DNA of 9,391 nucleotides from Nocardioides sp. (lineage in GTDB: Bacteria; Actinomycetota; Actinomycetes; Propionibacteriales; Nocardioidaceae): assembly GCA_029264225.1 (NCBI GenBank), contig JARICB010000174.1:1-9391 (forward strand), written 5' to 3'. The notes beneath the pieces were generated by a model. That model saw only the letters and a list, made by a program, of their open reading frames with translations. It was not told the origin of the DNA and did not search any database. Position 1 is the first letter of the stretch, and every line of letters starts with the position of its first letter. Below, in pieces: positions 1 through 5,928 of the stretch. The translations under genes were made by a program, and so were the position numbers.

Positions 1-1
1 G

Positions 2-565
2 CAGGGCCGTCCGCTCGGCAGCGTCTACCCACTGTGGCAGGACCGCGTGCGCGGCGAGTGGCTCAGCGACGTGCTCACTCACCCCCACGAGGGCCGACCA
101 CTCGCCGCGCAGCTCGTGGCCGCCGGGCTGCGCCTGCACGCCGAGCCCGGACGCAGCCTGCTCGACGGCTGCGGGCTGACGGTGGCACGGGTCGAGATGG
201 TCAAGGAGTACGGCGACGACGTGCTCGTCGGCCTGGCCATGAACCGCACCCAGTGCCGCTCGGCGGCCGACGACTTCGTGCTCGACCCGGTACTGATCCG
301 CGATCCTGGCCGTTCCGCTCCCGACCGGGGAGCGTCGGTCACCGGCTACCTCGTCGGCGCCTACTGCATCGAGGCGGAACTGCTCACCTGGCGGCGACTG
401 CACTTCCCCGGCGGGGTGCGACCCGGAGACCTGGTCGCATTCGTCAACACCGCCGGCTACCAGATGCACATCCTGGAGAGCGCCTCCCACCAGATCCGGT
501 TGGCGCGCAACCTGGTGCCCGGTGCGGATGGCTGGGTGCTCGATCCGATCGAGCAGAGCTCCTGA
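2..565 (+). CDS. Fold-type III PLP-dependent decarboxylase-like protein (Y4yA-like), C-terminal part
   Basis: The frame is open from the window edge, so the N-terminal barrel with the PLP lysine is missing; about 187 residues of the C-terminal part are present. A segment reading AEPGRSLLDGCGLTVARVE matches the EPGRS turn of diaminopimelate/ornithine decarboxylases, where the phosphate of PLP is held. Further on, GAYCIEAELL corresponds to the active-site Cys-Glu segment (CES in LysA) and NTAGYQMHILES to the Tyr-containing segment near the C-terminus. The NTAGYQMH...SHQ wording resembles the Y4yA family of PLP enzymes more than true LysA, where a GAYGFSM-type motif is usual. That subfamily call is from memory. 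The substrate cannot be read from this piece. A GTG at 47 is only an internal codon. It is probably transcribed separately from recA, since a 200-base regulatory gap follows. Confidence 0.7.
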   Translation, partial: QGRPLGSVYPLWQDRVRGEWLSDVLTHPHEGRPLAAQLVAAGLRLHAEPGRSLLDGCGLTVARVEMVKEYGDDVLVGLAMNRTQCRSAADDFVLDPVLIRDPGRSAPDRGASVTGYLVGAYCIEAELLTWRRLHFPGGVRPGDLVAFVNTAGYQMHILESASHQIRLARNLVPGADGWVLDPIEQSS

Positions 566-613
566 GCCTGTCGGCCGGGACGTATCTCCGACACGCCGCG
601 TTCGAATGCGTGA

Positions 614-629
614 TCGAACAGGTGTTCGG
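614..629 (+). promoter_or_regulatory. SOS box (LexA operator) upstream of recA
   Basis: The sequence TCGAAC-AGGT-GTTCGG matches the actinobacterial/Gram-positive LexA operator TCGAAC-N4-GTTCGA with one mismatch at the last base. It lies about 137 bases before the recA start and abuts a possible -10 element, TAGATT at 632-637, so LexA bound here would block that promoter. No convincing -35 hexamer is seen at 17 bases upstream of it. Its placement ahead of recA is what SOS control predicts. Confidence 0.85.
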
Positions 630-631
630 GC

Positions 632-637
632 TAGATT
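632..637 (+). promoter_or_regulatory. Possible -10 hexamer of the LexA-controlled recA promoter
   Basis: TAGATT fits the actinobacterial -10 pattern TANNNT and sits two bases after the SOS box. Transcription would start near 643-645, giving a leader of about 120 bases. The -35 side is poor, so this call rests on the -10 fit and the operator position. Confidence 0.45.
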
Positions 638-699
638 GTGTGCACAGGTACGACGCATGGGCGAGGTTCTCCACAAGTGTCGACGGCGCTGATCAGGCA

Positions 700-722
700 A
701 TGTCGGTGGCTCGCTCTAGCGT
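700..722 (+). promoter_or_regulatory. RecA-NDp-type (LexA-independent, PafBC-type) DNA-damage promoter of recA
   Basis: ATGTCGGTG, an 8-base spacer and TAGCGT match the mycobacterial RecA-NDp consensus tTGTCRgtg-N8-TAnnnT at every core position; only the weak first base differs. In mycobacteria such promoters are LexA-independent and are activated through the WYL regulators PafB and PafC. The expected transcription start, near 728-730, is about 37 bases ahead of the recA ATG. The consensus and regulator are known for mycobacteria; that they operate here is inference. Confidence 0.7.
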
Positions 723-753
723 CGACGACGTACCTGACATCCGACACTGAGAA

Positions 754-758
754 AAGGA
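754..758 (+). promoter_or_regulatory. Ribosome binding site of recA
   Basis: AAGGA is followed by a 7-base spacer to ATG 766. This fixes the recA start, which also gives the normal N-terminus for the family. Confidence 0.8.
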
Positions 759-765
759 CACGCAC

Positions 766-1818
766 ATGGCCGGCGGAGACCGCGAGAAGGCACTGAATGC
801 CGCACTCGCCAACATTGAGAAGTCGTTCGGCAAGGGCTCGGTCATGCGCCTGGGCGATGAGTCCCGCGCCCAGCTGGAGGTGATCCCGACCGGTGCCATT
901 GCGCTCGACGTTGCGCTCGGCCTCGGCGGGCTGCCCCGCGGCCGGGTCGTGGAGATCTACGGTCCGGAGTCCTCGGGCAAGACGACCGTTGCGCTGCACG
1001 CGGTCGCCAACGCCCAGGCGGCCGGCGGCATCGTGGCCTTCATCGACGCCGAGCACGCGCTCGACCCCGACTACGCCAAGGCCCTCGGTGTCGATACCGA
1101 TGCCCTACTGGTCTCCCAGCCCGACTCTGGTGAGCAGGCGCTCGAGATCGCCGACATGCTGATCCGCTCCGGTGCACTGACGCTGATCGTCATCGACTCG
1201 GTGGCGGCGCTCGTGCCCCGCGCCGAGATCGAGGGCGAGATGGGCGACAGCCACGTCGGTCTCCAGGCCCGATTGATGAGTCAGGCGCTGCGCAAGATGA
1301 CCGGCGCGTTGAACAACTCCGGCACCACGATGATCTTCATCTACCAGTTGCGCGAGAAGATGGGCGTCATGTTCGGCTCGCCCGAAACCACCACCGGTGG
1401 CAAGGCACTGAAGTTCTATTCCTCGGTGCGCCTCGACGTGCGGCGGATCGAGACCCTCAAGGACGGCACCGACATGGTCGGTAACCGAACTCGGGTCAAG
1501 GTCGTGAAGAACAAGGTCGCCCCGCCGTTCAAGCAGGCCGAGTTCGACATCATGTATGGCAAGGGCATCTCCCGGGAGGGTGGCCTGATCGACGTCGGTG
1601 TCGAAGCGGGGCTGGTCCGCAAGGCTGGCGCTTGGTACACCTACGAAGGTGACCAGCTCGGCCAGGGCAAGGAGAACGCCCGCAAGTTCCTCAAGGACAA
1701 CCCCGACCTGGCCAACGAACTGGAGAAGAAGATCCTGGAGAAGCTCGGGGTCGGCCCGACCCTCGATGCTCCGGCCAACGACCTGTCGGACGAGCCGATC
1801 GGTGTCAGTGACTTCTGA
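766..1818 (+). CDS. recA: Recombinase RecA
   Basis: RecA forms ATP-dependent filaments on single-stranded DNA, drives strand exchange and stimulates LexA self-cleavage. The 350 residues are full length. Walker A is GPESSGKTT at 66-74 (Lys72, Thr73), the catalytic Glu is Glu96 in FIDAEHALD, and Walker B is LIVIDS. The L2/allosteric stretch [19 protein letters not shown] follows. The C-terminal domain carries [18 protein letters not shown] and a [14 protein letters not shown] block. One oddity is that the near-invariant FINQ is FIYQ here: residue 193 is Tyr (codon TAC at 1342-1344), while Gln194, the gamma-phosphate sensor, is intact. No intein is present. It is controlled by an SOS box and a RecA-NDp-type promoter upstream, and its last 11 bases overlap recX. 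Confidence 0.98.
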   Translation: MAGGDREKALNAALANIEKSFGKGSVMRLGDESRAQLEVIPTGAIALDVALGLGGLPRGRVVEIYGPESSGKTTVALHAVANAQAAGGIVAFIDAEHALDPDYAKALGVDTDALLVSQPDSGEQALEIADMLIRSGALTLIVIDSVAALVPRAEIEGEMGDSHVGLQARLMSQALRKMTGALNNSGTTMIFIYQLREKMGVMFGSPETTTGGKALKFYSSVRLDVRRIETLKDGTDMVGNRTRVKVVKNKVAPPFKQAEFDIMYGKGISREGGLIDVGVEAGLVRKAGAWYTYEGDQLGQGKENARKFLKDNPDLANELEKKILEKLGVGPTLDAPANDLSDEPIGVSDF

Positions 1819-2575
1819 GCGCGCGCTCGGGCCGGTCGGTGAGGACCGACCGGCACCGGCGTGGGTCGGAGACGTCCACGCCGGGGTGGAGGCCTGGACT
1901 CGCTCAGCGGGTACCGGATCCGGGTCCGGTAGTGGGGCTGACGATGGGGCCGAGGCGCCCCACCCCGGGCGAGGCACTCGTCGGACCGGACGATCCCGCT
2001 CCGGATCCCGCTCCGGATCGAGGTCGGGTCGATCCGGGCCGCCACCCGACAAGGTGGCGCAGGGGCCCCCTGCCGACCCCGTCGCCGTCGCGCGCAAGAT
2101 CCTGCTGGATGCCCTGACCGGTCAGGCTCGCTCCCGCAAGGAACTGGCCGACAAACTGGCCAAGAAGGAAGTTCCTCTCGAGGTGGCCAACGCGCTGCTC
2201 GACCGGTTCGAAGAGGTTGGGCTGGTCGACGACGAGGCGTTCGCCAAGGCGTGGATCGAGTCCCGGCAGCCTGGCAAGGGCTTGGCCACGCGGGCGCTCG
2301 CGCAGGAACTGCGACGCAAGGGGATCGACGACGAGGTCGCCAAGGAGGCGCTCGCCGAGATCGACCCGGCCGACGAGGAGGCCGCTGCACGAGGTTTGGT
2401 GCGCAAGAAGTTGCGCAGCGTGCGTGGTCTCGAGCAACAGAAGGCCACCCGGCGGCTGGTGTCCATGTTGGCTCGCAAGGGCTATGGGGCTGGCATGGCG
2501 TTCGCCATCGTCAAGGAGGAGCTTCGCCTCGATAAGGACGCCGAGCTGGGTGCGGAGACCGAAGACTCGATCTAG
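1808..2575 (+). CDS. recX: Regulatory protein RecX, with long Gly/Ser/Arg-rich N-terminal extension
   Basis: RecX binds RecA filaments and limits their growth and activity. The conserved core of three-helix repeats covers about residues 90-255, from [12 protein letters not shown] to the end. It includes the signatures [43 protein letters not shown] and [11 protein letters not shown]. The preferred start is GTG 1808, which overlaps the recA stop and gives 255 residues against a usual 150-190. The extra ~89 residues are low complexity: a GSGSGSG run at 37-43 and three SRSG tetrapeptides at 63-74. No strong ribosome site precedes 1808; GTG 1886 or GTG 2054 are alternatives, the latter giving a standard-length RecX. 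Translation is probably coupled to recA. Function is certain; the start is not. Confidence 0.93.
   Translation: MTSERALGPVGEDRPAPAWVGDVHAGVEAWTRSAGTGSGSGSGADDGAEAPHPGRGTRRTGRSRSGSRSGSRSGRSGPPPDKVAQGPPADPVAVARKILLDALTGQARSRKELADKLAKKEVPLEVANALLDRFEEVGLVDDEAFAKAWIESRQPGKGLATRALAQELRRKGIDDEVAKEALAEIDPADEEAAARGLVRKKLRSVRGLEQQKATRRLVSMLARKGYGAGMAFAIVKEELRLDKDAELGAETEDSI
1992..2019 (+). repeat. 12-bp tandem repeat inside the recX extension
   Basis: The unit GATCCCGCTCCG occurs twice in succession, followed by a partial GATC. It encodes part of a run of three SRSG tetrapeptides. The third tetrapeptide (2018-2029) uses four different codons (TCG AGG TCG GGT), so the amino acid repeat goes beyond the DNA repeat. 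Confidence 0.85.
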
Positions 2576-2583
2576 TCTTCGGT
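2558..2583 (+). terminator. Hairpin over the recX stop codon, possible terminator
   Basis: A perfect 10-bp stem (ACCGAAGACT at 2558-2567 paired with AGTCTTCGGT at 2574-2583) closes a 6-base loop that contains the start of the recX stop codon TAG (2573-2575). No T-run follows, so a classical intrinsic terminator is not shown. Actinobacteria often use hairpins without U-tracts, or it may be an mRNA 3'-end stabiliser that separates recA-recX from the next gene. Confidence 0.5.
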
Positions 2584-2638
2584 GGATGCCAGTGATCTTG
2601 GACCGCCCGAGTCTGCCGCTCAGCGAGGAGCTGCGCCG

Positions 2639-3343
2639 ATGACGACCAGGGTCACGGTTCGCGACGGTGCCCATACGCTGACGGATGTGGTCCGCGATGG
2701 TGAGTCGTGGCGATCAGCTGCCGTTCGCACTGCTGGCTCACTCAGCGGCGTACCCCACCCGATCGATCTCAGTGGTGCGACCAAGGTGTTCGCCATCGAC
2801 CACGACTGGGTAGTGACGTTGCGAGCCATGACCCATGGCGACCTGTCGCAGGTCACCGCGTGGCGCCAGCAGCCGCACCTGCACCGCTGGTGGAAGGCGG
2901 ATGGTCGACCGAGCCTCGAACGGGTCTCCGAGCAGTACGGCGCCGACATTGACGGCACCACCCCGACCCGGATCTGGATCGCCGAGGTCAATGGCCGCTC
3001 GGTGGGCTTCGTACAGGACTACCGCATCAGCGACTACCCCGAGTATGCGTTGCTGGCTCCCGACCCCGACGCGATCGGGGTGGACTACGCGATCGGGCCA
3101 CCGGAGTGGGTAGGCCGCGGACTGGGTCTACGAATCATGTGGAGCTGGATGCTCACGGCGCGGCACCGGTTTCCCGACGCCGCTGCCTACTTCGCGGCCC
3201 CCGATCACCGCAACCGGGCGAGTGTGCGCATGCTCGACAAGCTGGGCTTCAACCAGGGACTGTGGTTCGACGAGCCGGCGGGCGACGGCTCGACCAGCAC
3301 CGTGATCGGCTGCACCGTGGATGTGGCTCGCGTCCTGGGATGA
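2639..3343 (+). CDS. GNAT family N-acetyltransferase, AAC(6')-like
   Basis: This protein transfers an acetyl group from acetyl-CoA to an amine; the substrate is unknown. The GNAT domain spans about residues 60-225. It starts with LRAMTHGDLSQVTAWRQQPHLHRWW, the opening found in aminoglycoside 6'-acetyltransferases and siderophore-type acetyltransferases. The acetyl-CoA loop is WVGRGLGLRI (R160-G161-x-G163). The end carries NRASVRMLDKLGF, the usual alpha4/beta7 region. ATG 2639 was chosen because GAGGAG at 2625-2630 lies 8 bases upstream; a GTG at 2582 would add 19 residues but overlaps the hairpin. The first ~60 residues (MTTRVTVRDGAHTLTD...) match nothing I recognise. Calling it a resistance gene would be unsafe, since chromosomal relatives are common in soil actinobacteria. 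Confidence 0.85.
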   Translation: MTTRVTVRDGAHTLTDVVRDGESWRSAAVRTAGSLSGVPHPIDLSGATKVFAIDHDWVVTLRAMTHGDLSQVTAWRQQPHLHRWWKADGRPSLERVSEQYGADIDGTTPTRIWIAEVNGRSVGFVQDYRISDYPEYALLAPDPDAIGVDYAIGPPEWVGRGLGLRIMWSWMLTARHRFPDAAAYFAAPDHRNRASVRMLDKLGFNQGLWFDEPAGDGSTSTVIGCTVDVARVLG

Positions 3344-3364
3344 GCATGGGGCGGCGTCGGCGAG

Positions 3365-3379
3365 CCTGTTGGCAACAGG
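3365..3379 (+). promoter_or_regulatory. Small hairpin overlapping the ribosome site of the DedA-like gene
   Basis: CCTGTT (3365-3370) and AACAGG (3374-3379) can form a 6-bp stem around a 3-base GGC loop. The 3' arm contains the start of the AGGGAG ribosome site at 3377-3382, so folding would partly mask it. Stability is low and this may be chance. Confidence 0.25.
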
Positions 3380-3391
3380 GAGAATGGGCAG

Positions 3392-3859
3392 GTGCCCGAC
3401 TGGCCCACCCTTCCCCTGTTCTCCTTCCTGCTCGTCCTGGTGATGTTGCGTGCCGGTGCTACGTATGCACTCGGACGTGGTATTCGCGGCTTGGTCGATC
3501 GTCGAACCCAGATGACACATCGCCCCTCCGTGATCCGCGCCGAGCGGCTCATCGAGCGATACGGGGCAGGCGTCGTGGTGCTCTGCTTCCTCACTATCGG
3601 TGTCCAGACGGCTGTCAACGCGGCTGCCGGCAGTTTGCGGATGCCGATGCGCCGCTACCTGCCGGCGCTGTTCGTAGGTGGGCTGATCTGGGCCACGGTC
3701 TATGTCAGCGTCGGCCTCGCCGCGATCGAGGCGATCTGGGGTGGTCGTGGCTGGCTGCTGGTCGTCGTACTGGCCGGGGTCGGCTCGGTCTCCTGGCTGG
3801 TGCACTGGTGGTTCGTGCGTCGAGGCAATCGTGAGGCCAGGTCGACCGATCCGCGGTGA
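3392..3859 (+). CDS. Short VTT/DedA-like integral membrane protein
   Basis: The 155-residue protein has four likely membrane helices at about residues 9-30, 53-75, 86-112 and 118-140. Its middle (RAERLIERYGAGVVVLCFLTIGVQTAVNAAAGSLRMPMRRYLPALFVGGLIWATVYVSVG in outline) follows the pattern of the VTT/SNARE-associated (DedA) fold: charged entry, xRYG, hydrophobic re-entrant segment, AAG, RYLPA, W and G. DedA proteins take part in lipid scrambling or membrane homeostasis, and are usually near 200 residues, so this is a compact subfamily. The GTG start at 3392 is backed by AGGGAG at 3377-3382. The stop overlaps the next gene by 4 bases (GTGA). Confidence 0.7.
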   Translation: MPDWPTLPLFSFLLVLVMLRAGATYALGRGIRGLVDRRTQMTHRPSVIRAERLIERYGAGVVVLCFLTIGVQTAVNAAAGSLRMPMRRYLPALFVGGLIWATVYVSVGLAAIEAIWGGRGWLLVVVLAGVGSVSWLVHWWFVRRGNREARSTDPR

Positions 3860-4728
3860 GTCATGATGTGTCCATGAGCAACGCGAAGATCTCCCGACTG
3901 GTCCGCCTTCCCGCCGGGCCCGTCGACCTGACCGCGCTCGACAGCCACGCGAAACCCGGTTTCAAGGGCGGCAAGGCAGCGGGCCGAGCAGCCTTGGCGG
4001 GGATGGGCAGTGAACTCGCTGACCTGCAGGAACGGTTGTGGGCTGAGGGCACCGTCGGCTCGGCACGGCGCATCCTGCTCGTGCTGCAGGGGATGGATAC
4101 CTCCGGCAAGGGCGGCGTACTGCGTCACACGGTCGGCCTGGTCGACCCGCAGGGGGTGCGCATCACCAGCTTCAAGGCTCCGACCGAGGAGGAGTTGCAA
4201 CATGACTTCCTGTGGCGGATCGAGAAGGCCGTCCCGCAGCCAGGCTTCCTCGGTGTCTTCGACCGCTCCCACTACGAGGACGTGCTGATCGTCAAGGTGC
4301 ACGAATGGGCCGATGCGGCGGAGATCGAGCGTCGTTACGACGCGATCAACGACTTCGAGCAGCGGCTGGTCGACGAGGGCACCGTGATCATCAAGTGCAT
4401 GCTGCATGTCGGGCCTGCGACGCAGCGCGAGCGCCTCCAGGAGCGCCTCGACAATCCCGACAAGCACTGGAAGTTCAACAGTGGTGACATCGACGAGCGG
4501 GTGCTGTGGCCGGCCTACCGAGCTGCCTATGAGGTGGCGCTGGAACGCACCAATACCGACGTCGCTCCGTGGCACGTCATCCCCAGCGACCGGAAGTGGT
4601 ATCGCAACCTTGCGGTTGCCCACCTGCTCCGCGATGCACTGCGCGCAATGGATCTGCAGTGGCCGGAGGCCGACTTCGACGTGGACGAGCAGAAGAAGCG
4701 GCTGGCCGACGAGGCGCCGCTCATATGA
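3856..4728 (+). CDS. PPK2-family polyphosphate:nucleotide phosphotransferase
   Basis: PPK2 enzymes move phosphate between polyphosphate and nucleotides (AMP, ADP or GDP) in the cytosol. Walker A is GMDTSGKGG at residues 79-87 (Asp81, Lys85), with the characteristic Asp inside the loop. Walker B is FDRSHYEDV around 135-143 (Asp136, Arg137). The lid region LQERLDNPDKHWKFNSGDIDER and the later PWHVIPSDRKWYRNLAV are also diagnostic. The FDRSHYEDVL and WKFN wording fits the PPK2-related subfamily usually called polyphosphate:AMP/ADP phosphotransferase (class III-like), but class cannot be fixed by eye. The length of 290 residues is normal. GTG 3856 gives a GTGA overlap with the membrane gene; ATG 3874 (six residues shorter) is an equally possible start. 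The stop overlaps the next ATG (ATGA). Confidence 0.92.
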   Translation: MSHDVSMSNAKISRLVRLPAGPVDLTALDSHAKPGFKGGKAAGRAALAGMGSELADLQERLWAEGTVGSARRILLVLQGMDTSGKGGVLRHTVGLVDPQGVRITSFKAPTEEELQHDFLWRIEKAVPQPGFLGVFDRSHYEDVLIVKVHEWADAAEIERRYDAINDFEQRLVDEGTVIIKCMLHVGPATQRERLQERLDNPDKHWKFNSGDIDERVLWPAYRAAYEVALERTNTDVAPWHVIPSDRKWYRNLAVAHLLRDALRAMDLQWPEADFDVDEQKKRLADEAPLI

Positions 4729-5489
4729 TCCCTACCGTTGAAGTGCTTCGCTACGTCACTCCGCTGCGCGAGGGTGGCAGCCTGCCCGGCATCGTCGAGG
4801 GTGACGACCTGGGCACCTATGTCTGCAAGTTCCGGGGCGCCGGCCAGGGCCTCAGAGTGCTTGTTGCCGAGGTGATCGTCAGCGAGCTCGCCCGGCTGAT
4901 CGGTCTTCGCACGCCCCGGCTGGTGGCGCTCGAACTTGACGCAGCCATCGCGCGCTACGAGGCCGACGAGGAGGTCCAGGATCTGCTCAACGCGAGCCTG
5001 GGGCTCAACCTCGGGGTCGACTTCCTGCCGGGTGCCTTCGGCTACGACGGCGAGGTGGTCACTGCCGAGGGTGAAGGCGCCCGGGTGCTGTGGCTCGATG
5101 CCTTCACCGCCAACGTGGACCGCTCGTGGAAGAACCCCAACCTGCTGGTCTGGCACGGTGAGCTGTGGGTGATCGACCACGGCGCCTCACTCTATTTCCA
5201 CCACGGCTGGGGCGGCGGACCTACCGATGCCGATCGGTTCGCCCGACAGCCCTGGAGCCTGACCGATCACGTCATGAGCGACCGGGTCGGGGAACTGGCC
5301 GAGGTCGACGCGGAGATCAGTGCCGTGCTCGATGGTTCCGTGTTCCCCGACGTGCTCGCGCAGGTGCCCGACGAGTGGCTTGAGCCGGTCCCCGGGGCGG
5401 AAACCCCGGAGGCGATCCGGGCGGCGTACGTCGCCTTCCTCACTGCTCGACTTGGCACTCGGCAGTGGCTCCCAGGCAGCGCGTCATGA
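4725..5489 (+). CDS. HipA-like kinase domain protein (HipA_2 type)
   Basis: The 254-residue protein is a minimal relative of the HipA/PI-kinase-like fold. A putative ATP-binding Lys35 lies in GTYVCKFRGAGQG near the N-terminus and is followed by a helix (VLVAEVIVSELARLIGL) typical of the family. The catalytic loop reads ANVDRSWKNPNLL, with Asp132 and Asn137 in the DRxxxN arrangement. The metal-binding Asp is Asp151 in WVIDHGASLYFHHGW, the equivalent of the DFG segment. True HipA is about 440 residues and is paired with HipB; neither the extra domain nor a HipB-like helix-turn-helix is present. The start ATG 4725 overlaps the PPK2 stop as ATGA, and its own stop overlaps the DUF3037 gene in the same way. 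The substrate is unknown. Confidence 0.8.
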   Translation: MIPTVEVLRYVTPLREGGSLPGIVEGDDLGTYVCKFRGAGQGLRVLVAEVIVSELARLIGLRTPRLVALELDAAIARYEADEEVQDLLNASLGLNLGVDFLPGAFGYDGEVVTAEGEGARVLWLDAFTANVDRSWKNPNLLVWHGELWVIDHGASLYFHHGWGGGPTDADRFARQPWSLTDHVMSDRVGELAEVDAEISAVLDGSVFPDVLAQVPDEWLEPVPGAETPEAIRAAYVAFLTARLGTRQWLPGSAS

Positions 5490-5866
5490 CGCGCGCTGCC
5501 TATCAATACGTCGTCCTGCGGTGCGTTCCCCGGCCGGACCGCGAAGAGTTCATCAACGTCGGAGTCGTGCTCTATTGCCAGGCCAGCGACTTCCTCGACG
5601 TGGTCTGGCACTGCGACGAGACACGGCTGCGCGCCCTGAGTCCGCAACTCGACGTGGCGGCGGTCTGCTCGGCTCTCGCCTTCGTCGAAGGGGTCTGCCG
5701 TGGTGACGCACGTGGCGGAGCGGCGGCGGGTCAGTCGTTGGGGCAGCGCTTCGGATTCCTCAAGGCCCCCAAGAGCACCGTGCTCCAACCCGGCCCCGTG
5801 CACGGCGGCGTCACGACCGACCCGGCCCGCCAGCTCGAGCACCTGCTGGAGCGCCTCGTCGGCTGA
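5486..5866 (+). CDS. DUF3037 family protein
   Basis: The 126-residue protein opens with YQYVVLRCVPRPDREEFINVGVVLYC, the hallmark of DUF3037, and ends with the conserved FGFLKAPKSTVLQPGPVHGGVTTDP and a short amphipathic helix, so it looks complete. It has no signal peptide or membrane segment. Its function is not known. Genes of this family are often next to HipA-like kinase genes, as here, where the two overlap by ATGA at 5486-5489; the pairing is from general knowledge of genomes. An upstream start at 5465 (MAPRQRV...) is possible but would overlap more. It is the last gene of the + strand block. Confidence 0.82.
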   Translation: MTRAAYQYVVLRCVPRPDREEFINVGVVLYCQASDFLDVVWHCDETRLRALSPQLDVAAVCSALAFVEGVCRGDARGGAAAGQSLGQRFGFLKAPKSTVLQPGPVHGGVTTDPARQLEHLLERLVG

Positions 5867-5889
5867 GCGCCGACGTACGCCGCACGCGA

Positions 5890-5913
5890 CCCGACCCCGG
5901 AAAGCGGGTCGGG
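5890..5913. terminator. Hairpin between convergent operons, probable bidirectional terminator
   Basis: An 8-bp all-but-one GC stem (CCCGACCC at 5890-5897 with GGGTCGGG at 5906-5913) encloses an 8-base loop. It is the only clear hairpin in the 62-base gap between the DUF3037 gene and the convergent chelatase gene, where both transcripts must end. No T-run is present on either strand. Confidence 0.6.
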
Positions 5914-5928
5914 CCTCCCCGGACCGGC

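Noticed and set aside
34..750. 238-codon plus-strand frame running into the recA promoter region
   Set aside because: It is the out-of-frame shadow of the PLP enzyme gene, extremely Arg/Pro-rich, and would cover the SOS box and promoter.
1992..2019. Short tandem repeat as a CRISPR or mobile-element end
   Set aside because: Two 12-bp units in frame inside a coding region are a simple coding repeat, with no spacers or terminal inverted repeats.
1105..2097. Long open frame on the minus strand across recA and recX
   Set aside because: It is antisense to well-identified recA; high-GC codon bias leaves such frames open and the product has no recognisable domain.
2639..3343. Aminoglycoside resistance gene
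   Set aside because: The acetyltransferase resembles AAC(6') in outline only; such chromosomal GNAT proteins have many substrates, so a resistance claim is not supported.
4725..5866. Anti-phage defence or classical HipBA toxin-antitoxin locus
   Set aside because: No HipB-like regulator, nuclease or other defence gene is nearby and the surroundings are housekeeping genes.
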